Positions 17,011 through 25,915 of a stretch of DNA of 64,000 bases are shown here, piece after piece. The stretch is from Spirosoma sp. 48-14. GTDB taxonomy: Bacteria; Bacteroidota; Bacteroidia; Cytophagales; Spirosomataceae. The notes below the pieces were generated by a model that worked only from the letters and a program-made list of their open reading frames with translations, did not search any database and was not told the DNA's origin. Position 1 is the stretch's first letter. Every line of letters begins with the position of its first letter. Location: contig NZ_MKUD01000032.1 in assembly GCF_001898575.1 (NCBI RefSeq), positions 26,732 through 90,731 on the forward strand. Direction: 5' to 3'. Made by a program: the position numbers and the translations under genes.

Positions 17011-18288
17011 CTACTGCTTATACACCTTGCCGTCTTTCATAACAAACTTGACGGCCTGTAGGGTCTTGATGTTCTGAAGAGGATTTTCATCGACGGCAAT
17101 GATGTCCGCAAATTTGCCCGATTCAATCGACCCGATTTGTGCGTCCATATTGAGTAGTTTGGCATTGGTTAGCAGCGCCGATTTGATGGCTTCAACGGAT
17201 GGCATTCCGGCTTCGACCATGTACTCAAACTCTTTAGCGTTATAGCCGTGAATGAATACACCCGCATCGGTCCCGAACGCAATCTTTACCCCCGCTTTGT
17301 AGGCTTTAGCAAACGTAGCCTGAATTTTAGGGCCGATAGCTAAGGCTTTAGGCGTAACCAGAGCGGTGTAATAGCCGAAATGCTTGGCTGAGTCGGCTAC
17401 CGTTTTTCCGGCGATGATGGTGGGTACAAAATAGGTGCCGTGTTTTTTGAATAGCTCGATGGTTTCATCATCCATGAAAGTGCCATGTTCGATGGTCTGA
17501 ACCCCCGCCCGAATGGCTCGTTTCATGCCTTCGGCACCGTGGGCATGAGCAGCTACCGAAAAACCGTAATCTTTGGCAGCATCCACAATCGCTTTGGCTT
17601 CTTCTTCCGTAAACTGTGGGCCTGAACCATCCTTGGCATTGCTCAGAACGCCACCTGTAGCCGTAATTTTGATCAGGTCAGAACCGTCTTTGTACCGTTG
17701 CCGAACGGCCTTGCGGGCATCATCCGGGCCGTTGATGACCCCATCTTCCGGGCCGGGGTCTCCCATCAAATCTTTGCGATAGCCGTTGGTAGGATCGGCA
17801 TGGCCACCCGTAGTAGCGATGGATTTTCCTGCCGTTAATACACGCGGCCCTTCCACCAGACCCGCATTGATGGCATTCCGGAGCGATACGTTGATGCCGG
17901 AGCCACCCAGGTCCCGAACCGTTGTAAATCCAGCTAATAGGGTTGTTTTTGCAAAACGGGCCGCCCGGAACGCCACATCGGCCGGATTGCTCGTAAAGCC
18001 ATCGATGGCCCCACCACGCCGGGTCTGGGTTTCGAGGTGAACGTGCATATCGATCAGGCCGGGCAGTACAGTTTTCGATTTGAGATCAACGACCTGGTCC
18101 TGACTCGAGGCTGCTGTATAGCCTTTCTGAACGGCCGTAATTTTGTTGCCTTCGACAACGATGGTCATTTGCGGCTGGACACTGTTGCCAACCCCATCGA
18201 ACAGATTACCGCAGTGAATAAGCGTACGTTGGGCAAAAAGGGGAAACGCCAGTAGCGAAAGACCGGCCAGCAGGTATATTTTTTTCAT
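17011..18288 (-). CDS. Exported imidazolonepropionase-like amidohydrolase
   Basis: A 425-residue protein with a signal peptide ending near residue 19 (FPLFAQ). The amidohydrolase TIM barrel shows all metal-site motifs: GLIDMHVHLET (first HxH), KITATGG with the metal-site Lys region, AAHAHG, EHGTFMDD and FGTDAGV. It belongs to the group containing imidazolonepropionase-like and Xaa-Pro dipeptidase-like enzymes. Exported members of this group are often peptidases or cyclic-amide hydrolases, but the substrate cannot be assigned. It follows a perfect 26-bp palindrome that separates it from the upstream lipoprotein genes. Confidence 0.88.
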   Translation of the reverse strand: MKKIYLLAGLSLLAFPLFAQRTLIHCGNLFDGVGNSVQPQMTIVVEGNKITAVQKGYTAASSQDQVVDLKSKTVLPGLIDMHVHLETQTRRGGAIDGFTSNPADVAFRAARFAKTTLLAGFTTVRDLGGSGINVSLRNAINAGLVEGPRVLTAGKSIATTGGHADPTNGYRKDLMGDPGPEDGVINGPDDARKAVRQRYKDGSDLIKITATGGVLSNAKDGSGPQFTEEEAKAIVDAAKDYGFSVAAHAHGAEGMKRAIRAGVQTIEHGTFMDDETIELFKKHGTYFVPTIIAGKTVADSAKHFGYYTALVTPKALAIGPKIQATFAKAYKAGVKIAFGTDAGVFIHGYNAKEFEYMVEAGMPSVEAIKSALLTNAKLLNMDAQIGSIESGKFADIIAVDENPLQNIKTLQAVKFVMKDGKVYKQ

Positions 18289-18313
18289 TGACTATAGTGG
18301 TTGGGTACGAAAA

Positions 18314-18339
18314 AGGCCGTAACGAATTCGTTACGGCCT
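18314..18339 (-). terminator. Perfect 26-bp palindrome, terminator of lipoprotein genes
   Basis: AGGCCGTAACGAA is followed directly by its complement TTCGTTACGGCCT, with A-rich flanks (T-rich when read leftward). It lies between the lipoprotein gene stop and the amidohydrolase start. Confidence 0.75.
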
Positions 18340-18367
18340 GAAAATACGGAAAAGACGCTAATAATGC

Positions 18368-18775
18368 CTATAAACGGGCAACCTCAACGATCGCTTTTTG
18401 AGTTGGATCTGGCATAAACGAAGTTGGATAGGGTGTCACATCTTTCAGAACTACTTTGTAGGCCTGGCTACTCAGAGTAACCTTCGTTGAATCCAGGCGA
18501 TTGTTCTTGTCATAATACCCTAGCGTCAATCGGACTGCGCTGGAGTCGACAGACTTTGACAGGAGCAGTTTAACCGTAACCGACCCTGCTGTTAAACAGG
18601 AAAAGGACGTTGAGTTCGGACATCGGCCATCCCAGATAGAATCAACACGCACTATAATGTCAGAGCTCAGTCGAGCTGATTGATGAAGCCTCACCGAGAC
18701 CTGATTGGCCGGTAGCGTGTCATTGGATTGACAAGCCGAAAAGACGATGGTTCCGATAATCAGGAATCGCTTCAT
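18368..18775 (-). CDS. Small lipoprotein, paralog of neighbour (diverged copy)
   Basis: A 135-residue predicted lipoprotein with a lipobox ending at Cys15 (IVFSAC). It aligns along its whole length with the upstream gene product: both have NQVSVRLHQSAR / DQVSLGLHQSAR, VRVDSI, an RCP motif, and LSSQAYKV / LSSQTYKV. Here the conserved CIWAG motif of the neighbour has become CLTAG with two extra residues before it. The function is unknown. The two probably arose by tandem duplication and form one leftward unit. Confidence 0.75.
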   Translation of the reverse strand: MKRFLIIGTIVFSACQSNDTLPANQVSVRLHQSARLSSDIIVRVDSIWDGRCPNSTSFSCLTAGSVTVKLLLSKSVDSSAVRLTLGYYDKNNRLDSTKVTLSSQAYKVVLKDVTPYPTSFMPDPTQKAIVEVARL

Positions 18776-18815
18776 TGGGCCTACTTTCCTTTACTTATCG
18801 TACGTGTTCTGAACC

Positions 18816-19244
18816 CTATAGCTTCGTGACCTGCACAACCGCCGTTTGAGGCTGATTGCTCGGTGTCGTATCCGGATAGGGGTTTACTTCACGCAGAATC
18901 ACTTTATACGTTTGACTACTGAGCGTTACATTCGTCGAATCGGGACGTTTGTTTGTACTGCCGGGTTCAGCGCCTAAAGACAGCCGCACCGTGGTTGAAT
19001 CCTGATTAGCCGATAGTTGCATCTTCACCTTCGCCTGGCCTGCCCAGATACACGTGGCATTGGCTGGACAGCGACTGTCCTGAATAGAATCGACCCGAAC
19101 GGTTACGTCGGAACCAATCCGTGCTGATTGATGAAGCCCCAATGACACCTGATCAGTAGGGTCGGTGTTGGCATGTTGACAAGCGGCAAAAACAAGTGTT
19201 CCAACGAAGAGTAAACCAGAAAGCTTTTTCTTGAACTGTATCAT
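18816..19244 (-). CDS. Small lipoprotein with RCPxNxxCIWAG motif
   Basis: A 142-residue predicted lipoprotein, lipidated at Cys22 (VFAAC). The motif SRCPANATCIWAGQAKVKMQL with two conserved Cys is common in small Bacteroidota lipoproteins of unknown role. The rest is predicted beta-strand, ending in PYPDTTPSNQPQTAVVQVTKL. It lies 40 bp upstream of its diverged paralog in the same direction. I cannot assign a function. Confidence 0.77.
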   Translation of the reverse strand: MIQFKKKLSGLLFVGTLVFAACQHANTDPTDQVSLGLHQSARIGSDVTVRVDSIQDSRCPANATCIWAGQAKVKMQLSANQDSTTVRLSLGAEPGSTNKRPDSTNVTLSSQTYKVILREVNPYPDTTPSNQPQTAVVQVTKL

Positions 19245-19301
19245 ACTATAATCCTTTTTTTAGCAGGACTCAAGAACTAAAAAAAGGGTTGTAACAGTCA
19301 G

Positions 19302-19751
19302 CTATCTTTTTACGATAACGCCATCGGCCACAAACGTCAGGGCTTTTTCGGGCTGGGTAATTTTCTCGATTTCTTCCTTCGACTTTCCAGCGTCTTGTGC
19401 GTAGTGACGCAGGTCGGCTACAGGTGTAGTGGTAGTTTCTGCCAGTCCTTCAACAACCACGGTTTTGCCTTCAATATCTTTTGGGACAAAGAAGCCGTAA
19501 TCTTTAAACGTGACGCGCATAGTTTGCCCATCGGCCGTTTTCAGTTTCATCCAGCAGCCTTTTACTTTACAGACCGACTCAACCGTTCCTTCTACTTTAG
19601 CTGGCATTTGTGGTTTGTCGCCCATTTTATTGGCGAGCTGAGTCGCTGGAATGGCGCCGGTCTCTGTAATTTTTTTGCCGTGGAAGCTGGTTTGTGCGAA
19701 GACGCCGACCGAAGCGGTAAGCAAAAACGCAGTAAGCAGGAAGTGTTTCAT
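19302..19751 (-). CDS. DUF4920 domain exported protein
   Basis: A 149-residue protein with a signal peptide ending near residue 20 (GVFAQT). The mature part has the DUF4920 pattern: FHGKKITETGAIPATQL, a beta-barrel segment with VCKVKGCWMKL (two Cys, possibly a disulfide or metal site), and YGFFVPKDIEGKTVVVEG. The fold resembles an OB-like barrel. The function is unknown, and it probably acts in the periplasm. It lies upstream of the two lipoprotein genes in the same direction, 57 bp away. Confidence 0.83.
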   Translation of the reverse strand: MKHFLLTAFLLTASVGVFAQTSFHGKKITETGAIPATQLANKMGDKPQMPAKVEGTVESVCKVKGCWMKLKTADGQTMRVTFKDYGFFVPKDIEGKTVVVEGLAETTTTPVADLRHYAQDAGKSKEEIEKITQPEKALTFVADGVIVKR

Positions 19752-19957
19752 TACTTTGTTATTTTGATGGACGAGTGTTCGTCAAAAATACGACTTTTTG
19801 CGGTATCCGCTGGCTAGTGCTACTTTTAGCGTACAATACAGCCTTGTGAATTATATCGTTGACTTTACTACTTTGACCATCAATTAGAAAAATAAGCGAA
19901 AGCCTGCGTAGGTCTCGCTTCCCAAAACGGGAGGGGGCCAGGGGTGAAGAAAACGCT

Positions 19958-20458
19958 ATGCAAACGATTTCAGAACGAATTACCGCCGATTGTCATGCAT
20001 TTGTTGACGTGGCTAACCGATTATCGGAAGAGGAGTTTCAGAGTCATACCGGCGATAAATGGTCCGTAGCTGATGTGATGCAGCATCTGTACCTATCGGC
20101 CCGGCCCGTTGTTAAAGTAATGGCAGGCCCGCGTGAGGTATTGACGCAGTGGGGAAAAGCTGATCATCTACCCAAAACGTATGACCAACTTGCTGCGGAG
20201 TATGGCGCCGTGCTTTCTACTGGCATGAAAGCGCCAACGCCCTTTGTTCCCCGGCCTGAGGATATGAACGTTGAGAAACAGGTTGTCATTGATCGATTTA
20301 CAGCGATGTATACGGCTGTAAACAATGCACTTGAAAGCTGGACGGAACAGGAATTGGATGCGTATTGTATGCCACATCCTGCATTGGGCAAACTGACCGT
20401 GCGGGAAATGCTTTATTTTATCAGCATTCACACGCAACATCACCTTAACCGGCTATAA
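19958..20458 (+). CDS. DinB family putative metal-dependent hydrolase
   Basis: A 166-residue four-helix-bundle protein of the DinB/YfiT superfamily. The expected metal-site histidines are visible: one in VMQHLYLSARP and two in HTQHHLNRL at the C-terminus. GDKWSVADVMQHL is the usual helix-2 segment. Such proteins include thiol transferases for bacillithiol and related thiols, but most have no known substrate. It converges on serC, with a strong terminator between them. Confidence 0.85.
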   Translation: MQTISERITADCHAFVDVANRLSEEEFQSHTGDKWSVADVMQHLYLSARPVVKVMAGPREVLTQWGKADHLPKTYDQLAAEYGAVLSTGMKAPTPFVPRPEDMNVEKQVVIDRFTAMYTAVNNALESWTEQELDAYCMPHPALGKLTVREMLYFISIHTQHHLNRL

Positions 20459-20478
20459 ATTAAGTCGTTACTATAAAC

Positions 20479-20514
20479 CAGTGCGCATCACAAAACTCTT
20501 TGTGATGCGCACTG
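20479..20514. terminator. Bidirectional terminator between DinB and serC
   Basis: CAGTGCGCATCACAAA (20479-20494) and TTTGTGATGCGCACTG (20499-20514) form a perfect 16-bp stem with a 4-nt loop between convergent genes. Confidence 0.8.
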
Positions 20515-20528
20515 AGTAAGTAAATGAA

Positions 20529-21605
20529 CTAACGTTGCAACTGCTCTAGTAAAGCGGCTACCTGATCGGCCGAAGTGGCCGGGAAATTGGCAATCCGAAT
20601 CTGGCTTTCCTTGAACTTACCGTATCCGCTGCCTACGACCATATTCGCGGCTTTGGCGCCTGCAATGACATCGGCAGATGGCTTTTGAGTGGTGGCTACA
20701 ACGACGGTTTGCGAGCGGTGGCGCTCCTGCTTAACAAAAGCCTCAAAAGCATCGGAGTTGTCAATGAATTTATAAATCATTTTCGCCTTTTCTTCGGTCT
20801 GCTTCCGAATGGTATCGATACCGATCCGGTTGAAATCTTCGGCGATCTTGCCCAGCAAATAGATAAATAATACGTTCGGCGTAGCTGGTGTTTCAAACGT
20901 TTTATAATGTTTCCAGAGCGTTGGCAGCGTATGATGGGCGCCAATAGTAAGCGAATCGGACTTCTGCAACCGCTCGGCTTTGGCCAGACAGCCTTCACTG
21001 GCAATCCAGACACCCAGACCGGCAGGCATGCCAAATGCCTTTTGTACCGAGAAGAAAGCCGAATCAATGATACTAAAGTCAAGATCGGGGTAGGGGGCCG
21101 ACGAAACCATATCCACGCAGAATAGCTTTTTCGGGTATTTGCGTTTGAGCTTATGGATTTCGGAGGTTTTCATCTGCACGCCCGAAGAGGTTTCATTGTG
21201 CGCCAGACAGACAACCTCGGCATACTCGGGGACCTGAATTTCGGCTGCGTCGAATCCCTCGCCAAACGGCTTTTCGAACACTTGCGCGTGTTTGTGAAGC
21301 GCATTGGCGTAATCGTAAAACTTCTGCGAGAATGAACCGTTGACGAGGTGAAAACTCTCAAACTCAACGCAGTTCAACAGCATGCGTTCCCACACTTCGG
21401 AGGCTGAGCCCGTAAAGAAAATACCGTGCGTAGCCGGAATGCTCAATAACGTCCGAAGCTGCTCGTCAGTGAACTTATAGAGGTCCCGGAACCGTTGGCT
21501 ACGGTGCGAAATCGAGCCAATTTGCTCATCCATAGCCGTCTGCAAATGCTTGTAAAAGGTCGGATAGAGTTCGGCAGGGCCGGGCGTAAAGTACGTTTGA
21601 GGCAT
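20529..21605 (-). CDS. serC: Phosphoserine aminotransferase (class V)
   Basis: SerC converts 3-phosphohydroxypyruvate and glutamate to 3-phosphoserine, using pyridoxal phosphate. The 358-residue protein opens with FTPGPAELYP, has the class V GSASEVWERM segment, and carries the cofactor Lys near residue 189 in SVQKAFGMPAGLGVW. SHRSQRFRDL holds the His-Arg pair that binds substrate phosphate in the family. The serB-serA fusion lies about 2 kb upstream on the same strand, which supports the serine-pathway role. A large membrane-protein gene lies between them. Confidence 0.88.
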   Translation of the reverse strand: MPQTYFTPGPAELYPTFYKHLQTAMDEQIGSISHRSQRFRDLYKFTDEQLRTLLSIPATHGIFFTGSASEVWERMLLNCVEFESFHLVNGSFSQKFYDYANALHKHAQVFEKPFGEGFDAAEIQVPEYAEVVCLAHNETSSGVQMKTSEIHKLKRKYPKKLFCVDMVSSAPYPDLDFSIIDSAFFSVQKAFGMPAGLGVWIASEGCLAKAERLQKSDSLTIGAHHTLPTLWKHYKTFETPATPNVLFIYLLGKIAEDFNRIGIDTIRKQTEEKAKMIYKFIDNSDAFEAFVKQERHRSQTVVVATTQKPSADVIAGAKAANMVVGSGYGKFKESQIRIANFPATSADQVAALLEQLQR

Positions 21606-21615
21606 AATAATTGAA

Positions 21616-23547
21616 TTAGGGATTGAGTGGGCAGCCGCAGGGAAACCGTACCGACTGGCCTAGTAAGCGATTGACTTTTTGCCGCATGGCAGCTGATTTG
21701 GGGATGAACACAACATGACCGGCCCCTGGCACTTCAGTAGCAGCCACTGGCCGACCCATCTGTTTATAAAACAAATCTACGCACGATTTAGGCAGCAAAT
21801 CTATGCAAAGATTGATACCGGCGAAGTCATTGGCCTGATAGAATTCCTTAAAAAAACGCCATTGGTCATCAGTCAGGCAGGTGGTCAACTGCTTGGCCTC
21901 CCAGATACTCGACGTGTCTGGATGATTCAGCAGGTCAGGCCAGCCCGCCCGAATAAAGGGTTTGATCTGCGACTCGTGCAACCGCCCGAAATAATGACCG
22001 ATTGTTTTCTTATCGTGAAAGCGCTGAAGCGCATAGAGCATATTCGTTCGATTATACAACGGACAAAGTCCTTCCGGCAAACCAACCGAATTGCCCCCAA
22101 TCAGGCAGAAAGGCCAGTCTAAAATGGCTTCACCGGGTTGTTGCTTGATTCGGTCGATGTAAGCCTTGAATGAGTCGGAATAATAATACGGTTGCTGACT
22201 ATAGCGATACTGATATACGCTGACAGCCTCGATAAGCCCAATCACCAACCAAAAAACGAGAAAGGCAGGGCGAATACGACCACTCCAATGCAGCGCAAAA
22301 ATGACCAAGATAACCGGGTAAGTGATGGTAACCCGCGAAGGCATCCGGTTGAATCGATCCCAGGGGAAAATTTGGAGCGTAGGGATTCGAATCGGGTGAT
22401 AGAGGGCATGTATCAGGCCAAAGATAAGGAGGGGGACATACGCCCAGCGAATGGGTTTGCGGGTGGTCCAGAAACCCAGCAGACCCAGGAAAAGCAGAAA
22501 CCAGCCGGCACTTCCTGCCCCATAGCCTTCGGGCATGTCCTTAAGATACCCTCCTAACGGGTCGATAATCGGATCAAATCCGGGTAAGTAAGGGGCCAGC
22601 AACCGGAGCGGATGTACCCAGCCATGCCCATTGGCAAAACGGTCTTTAAAGACAAATGACTGCGTTTGTTGTACAATTTCGAGCAGCAGCGGCAGGTAAA
22701 GAAAGCTAATCAGCAGCGTAGCGAATAGCAATGCAATCGGAATGAGCGGCTTTTGTCGTTCACCACGCCAACTGACCAATAGATTCCTGATTTGTTCACC
22801 CGGTTTTTGTGGGCTTCGAACCAATCGCCAGCCCAGTAGTCCGGTTACAAACAACGAATTGACTGTAAATGAACTCAAGGCATACCCAGCCATATAGGTC
22901 AGGTCGTGGCCCAGGCATAAGAGGATTAGAAGAATTTTCAGGAGAAGAAACCGGAGACTTACCCGTTCCTGCAACACAACCCGCCGGGTTAGCAGGAAAT
23001 CGGTTAAGATACTTAGCACCGTCCAGTGGATGACCGCATGGGTGAAATGGCCGGGGTATTTGTTGAGCGCGTAAAAGTTGAAGAAGCAGACAAACAAACC
23101 TGCCAATGCGGCCCGGAATTCCCCGTAATCGTGCCGAAGCAATACATAGGGCCCAAAGCTGAGCAGAAACAGACTGATCAGGTAATAGATGTTCAGCCAG
23201 GGGCCGTTGCCCAGAAACAGGTACCAGCCTGCGTACCAGTAATCCTGCTCAAAAGCCCAGCTCTGAAAAACGTGGTTGGTTCCGTAGGGGTAAAAGGTTT
23301 TATCGTTCAGCAGATCCAGATGGGGGAATGGGCTGAACGACAGATTCTTAGCGAAGTAATAGCCAATATAATCCCATTGGTCGGTATCGCTGGGAACCAT
23401 ACTGGCCAGAGGGCCACTGAAATTTCGGATAAAAAAGATGCCATACAGCAGGGCTAATCCTGCGAAGCATATAGCTACTCTACCGGGTGATATCCATTGC
23501 GCATAACGTGATTCGAATGAGGAAGGTTGAAAGTAGCGGTTGGGCAT
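21616..23547 (-). CDS. Large polytopic membrane protein, GT-C glycosyltransferase-like
   Basis: A 643-residue protein with roughly 11-13 hydrophobic segments, starting near residue 24, and a hydrophilic C-terminal third (about 440-640) likely in the periplasm. An acidic first periplasmic loop (SMVPSDTDQWDYIGYY) contains the DxD-like acidic cluster common in GT-C enzymes, which use polyprenyl-phosphate sugars. That assignment is by topology only. It ends 10 bp before serC begins on the same strand, so the two may be co-transcribed, though no functional link to serine synthesis is evident. Confidence 0.65.
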   Translation of the reverse strand: MPNRYFQPSSFESRYAQWISPGRVAICFAGLALLYGIFFIRNFSGPLASMVPSDTDQWDYIGYYFAKNLSFSPFPHLDLLNDKTFYPYGTNHVFQSWAFEQDYWYAGWYLFLGNGPWLNIYYLISLFLLSFGPYVLLRHDYGEFRAALAGLFVCFFNFYALNKYPGHFTHAVIHWTVLSILTDFLLTRRVVLQERVSLRFLLLKILLILLCLGHDLTYMAGYALSSFTVNSLFVTGLLGWRLVRSPQKPGEQIRNLLVSWRGERQKPLIPIALLFATLLISFLYLPLLLEIVQQTQSFVFKDRFANGHGWVHPLRLLAPYLPGFDPIIDPLGGYLKDMPEGYGAGSAGWFLLFLGLLGFWTTRKPIRWAYVPLLIFGLIHALYHPIRIPTLQIFPWDRFNRMPSRVTITYPVILVIFALHWSGRIRPAFLVFWLVIGLIEAVSVYQYRYSQQPYYYSDSFKAYIDRIKQQPGEAILDWPFCLIGGNSVGLPEGLCPLYNRTNMLYALQRFHDKKTIGHYFGRLHESQIKPFIRAGWPDLLNHPDTSSIWEAKQLTTCLTDDQWRFFKEFYQANDFAGINLCIDLLPKSCVDLFYKQMGRPVAATEVPGAGHVVFIPKSAAMRQKVNRLLGQSVRFPCGCPLNP

Positions 23548-23568
23548 AAAAGAGGAGGAAAAGAGAAA

Positions 23569-23635
23569 GGGAGTAACGCAAAAAGGAGGCCGGTAGTTTT
23601 TTCATTCTTCCCTTCCTCCTTTTTGCGTTACTCCC
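23569..23635. repeat. 21-bp perfect palindrome after serB-serA
   Basis: GGGAGTAACGCAAAAAGGAGG (23569-23589) is exactly inverted at 23615-23635 around a 25-nt loop. It starts just past the stop codon of the fusion gene and ends about 20 bp before the next start. It may terminate or attenuate transcription into the membrane-protein gene. Confidence 0.75.
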
Positions 23636-23638
23636 TTA

Positions 23639-25543
23639 TTAATAGAGAAGCCTAAACTTGATCGTATTATCGATTTTCTTCAGCTCATCGACAACTTCCT
23701 CGGCATATTCTTTCGCCACGTCTGTAATCACATAGCCAATCTGCTCGTTGGTTTTGAGGTATTGGCCGTGAATGTTGATGTGATATTTGGCGAAAATCGA
23801 GTTCATTTTTGCCAGAATACCTGGTACGTTGGCGTGAATGTGGAGCAGTCGGTGTGCGCCTTTGAGCAGTGGCAACTGAAGTTCCGGGAAATTGACACTG
23901 CCATACGTACTGCCATTATTGATGTATTCGAGCAGTTTGCCTGGTACAAAATTGCCAATATTTTCCTGGGCTTCCTCGGTGCTGCCACCGATGTGCGGAG
24001 TCAGAATCACGTTTGGTAAGTTCCGAAGAGCACTGACAAACTCTTCGTTGTTGGTTTTGGGTTCGTGCGGGAACACATCGACGCCCGCACCTGCCACTTT
24101 ACCCCGCTCAATGGCATCGACCAGAGCCGGAACATCTACAATATGACCCCGCGACAGGTTCAGGAAAATAACCCCGGCTTTCATGAGCGAGAACTCCCGG
24201 TAGCTGATCAGGTTTTTGTTTTCCTTACGGCCGTCGGTATGCAGGCTGATGATGTCGGCAATAGCCAGCAGTTCATCCAGCGATTTGCATTTACGGGCAT
24301 TGCCCAGCGCCAGCTTATCCACGATGTCGTAGAAGTACACTTCCATACCCAGGGCTTCGGCCACAACCGATAACTGGGTGCCGATGTTGCCATAACCGAC
24401 CAGCCCCAGTTTTTTACCCCGCACTTCGAAGCTGTTCTTTGCCGACTTATCCCAGCCGCCCTGGTGCATAAGATTACTTTTCGGAACAATGCTCCGGATC
24501 AGCATAATGATCTCACCAATCGCCAGTTCGACTACCGAACGTGTGTTGCTGTAAGGGGCATTGAACACCGCAATGCCTTTCCGGGTGCAGGCGTCCAGGT
24601 CAATCTGATTGGTGCCAATACAGAATGCGCCGACTGTCATCAGTTTGTTGGCGTGTTCGAGGACGCGGGCAGTCACGTTGGTTTTGGAACGGATGCCCAG
24701 GATCGATACGTCGCGAATGGCTTCGATGAGTTCATCTTCATCCAGCGCCCCTTTTCGGATTTCGACGTTAAAGCCTTCCTGTTCGAAGAGCTGAACCGCC
24801 ACCGGGTGGACGTTCTCCAGCAGTAGTACTTTGATCCGACTCTTGGGATAGGATTGACTGCGATTCAAATTGTTATGGTATAAAAATTCATCGAGTGAAG
24901 GCGCAATGTGATCCGCTTTTTCGACCACTCGTGGACGCATCACATTTTCAGTAAAGGCATAAAAACGGTTCGCCAGCCCCGACGCCCGGATTTCATAATC
25001 CGTATAGCCATCACCCAGCACGTACACTTCGCCATCCAGATTCAGGTTACGAATTACCTGCGATTTTCCCCCATTGGCCGACAACGGATTTTCTGGGTCA
25101 AAACCGATAATGGCACCGCTGTCATCGAACACAAACGTATTGGCAAACACATTGTCGGCCAGAACCCCCAGCGATGTAACAATCGGTACGATGAATTCTT
25201 TAAATCCGTTCGATACCACGTAAATGTTCTCGGCATTCTCGGTCAGAAAATTCTTGTTGCGCTGAAACGAGTCGGAGATTTTGCCCATCAGATTGTCGAT
25301 GAGCGCCGGAAGATGATCGCGATGTGCTTTGAGCAGGTTCAGCCGTAGATTGAGCGATTCGGTAAACGAAATCTCGCCCGACATGCCCCGGTCGGTAATG
25401 GCTTTAATTTCGTTGAGTACATCCTCCCGGTCGGGTCGGCCGATGAGTGAGATTTCGCCCAGCACGTCGAGGGCCTCTACCTTTGTGAAGGTACTGTCGA
25501 AATCAATGATGTAGTACGTCTGTTCCAATGGTTTGGTGAGCAT
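23639..25543 (-). CDS. Fused phosphoserine phosphatase / phosphoglycerate dehydrogenase
   Basis: A 634-residue two-enzyme fusion. Residues 1 to about 225 form a HAD phosphatase of the SerB type: DFDST (nucleophile Asp14, acid Asp16), VVSNGF (motif II, 109-114), Lys160, and LGDGYTDYEI (motif IV, 176-185). Residues 235-545 form a D-3-phosphoglycerate dehydrogenase with the NAD loop GLVGYGNIGTQL, the catalytic Arg in LNLSRGHIVD and the catalytic His in LTPHIGGSTEEAQ. The last 80 residues are an ACT domain (HANVPGILAKMNSIFAKYHI), the usual site for serine feedback. It would catalyse the first and last steps of serine synthesis, with SerC supplying the middle step from nearby. Confidence 0.9.
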   Translation of the reverse strand: MLTKPLEQTYYIIDFDSTFTKVEALDVLGEISLIGRPDREDVLNEIKAITDRGMSGEISFTESLNLRLNLLKAHRDHLPALIDNLMGKISDSFQRNKNFLTENAENIYVVSNGFKEFIVPIVTSLGVLADNVFANTFVFDDSGAIIGFDPENPLSANGGKSQVIRNLNLDGEVYVLGDGYTDYEIRASGLANRFYAFTENVMRPRVVEKADHIAPSLDEFLYHNNLNRSQSYPKSRIKVLLLENVHPVAVQLFEQEGFNVEIRKGALDEDELIEAIRDVSILGIRSKTNVTARVLEHANKLMTVGAFCIGTNQIDLDACTRKGIAVFNAPYSNTRSVVELAIGEIIMLIRSIVPKSNLMHQGGWDKSAKNSFEVRGKKLGLVGYGNIGTQLSVVAEALGMEVYFYDIVDKLALGNARKCKSLDELLAIADIISLHTDGRKENKNLISYREFSLMKAGVIFLNLSRGHIVDVPALVDAIERGKVAGAGVDVFPHEPKTNNEEFVSALRNLPNVILTPHIGGSTEEAQENIGNFVPGKLLEYINNGSTYGSVNFPELQLPLLKGAHRLLHIHANVPGILAKMNSIFAKYHINIHGQYLKTNEQIGYVITDVAKEYAEEVVDELKKIDNTIKFRLLY

Positions 25544-25555
25544 GAATTTGAGAAT

Positions 25556-25915
25556 CTATTCCGACTCTTTATTAAATTGTTGTAATAAGAATTCCAGTTT
25601 TACTCGAAGCGGTGGGATGTCTTGCTGAATAACAGCCCAAATAATATCGTAATCAATGCCAAAATATTCGTGGACAATTACATTACGGATTCCAGTTAGT
25701 ACTCGCCATTCTATATCTGTAAAGCGATTTTTGGTTTCCTCTGTAACATGATTTGATGCTTCGCCAATTATCTCAATCAGTCGGGTTAAGGCAAGTTGTA
25801 GCTTTCGGTCTATTAAGTATTCGTCATAGTTGGTAGTAGCTGCAAACTCCTGAATCTCAGCAATCGCACTTAACATATGCTGGATGCGAACCTGTTCATT
25901 TAGCTGTTTTTTCAT
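25556..25915 (-). CDS. hepT: HepT-like HEPN ribonuclease toxin
   Basis: A 119-residue alpha-helical HEPN protein (DUF86). It carries the active-site motif RX4HXY as RNVIVHEY, with Arg77, His82 and Tyr84. In studied HepT/MntA pairs HepT is an RNase toxin, and MntA silences it by adding AMP to the Tyr of this motif. The gene overlaps the end of the mntA gene by 20 bp on the same strand, the usual arrangement, and lies 13 bp upstream of serB-serA. Confidence 0.88.
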   Translation of the reverse strand: MKKQLNEQVRIQHMLSAIAEIQEFAATTNYDEYLIDRKLQLALTRLIEIIGEASNHVTEETKNRFTDIEWRVLTGIRNVIVHEYFGIDYDIIWAVIQQDIPPLRVKLEFLLQQFNKESE

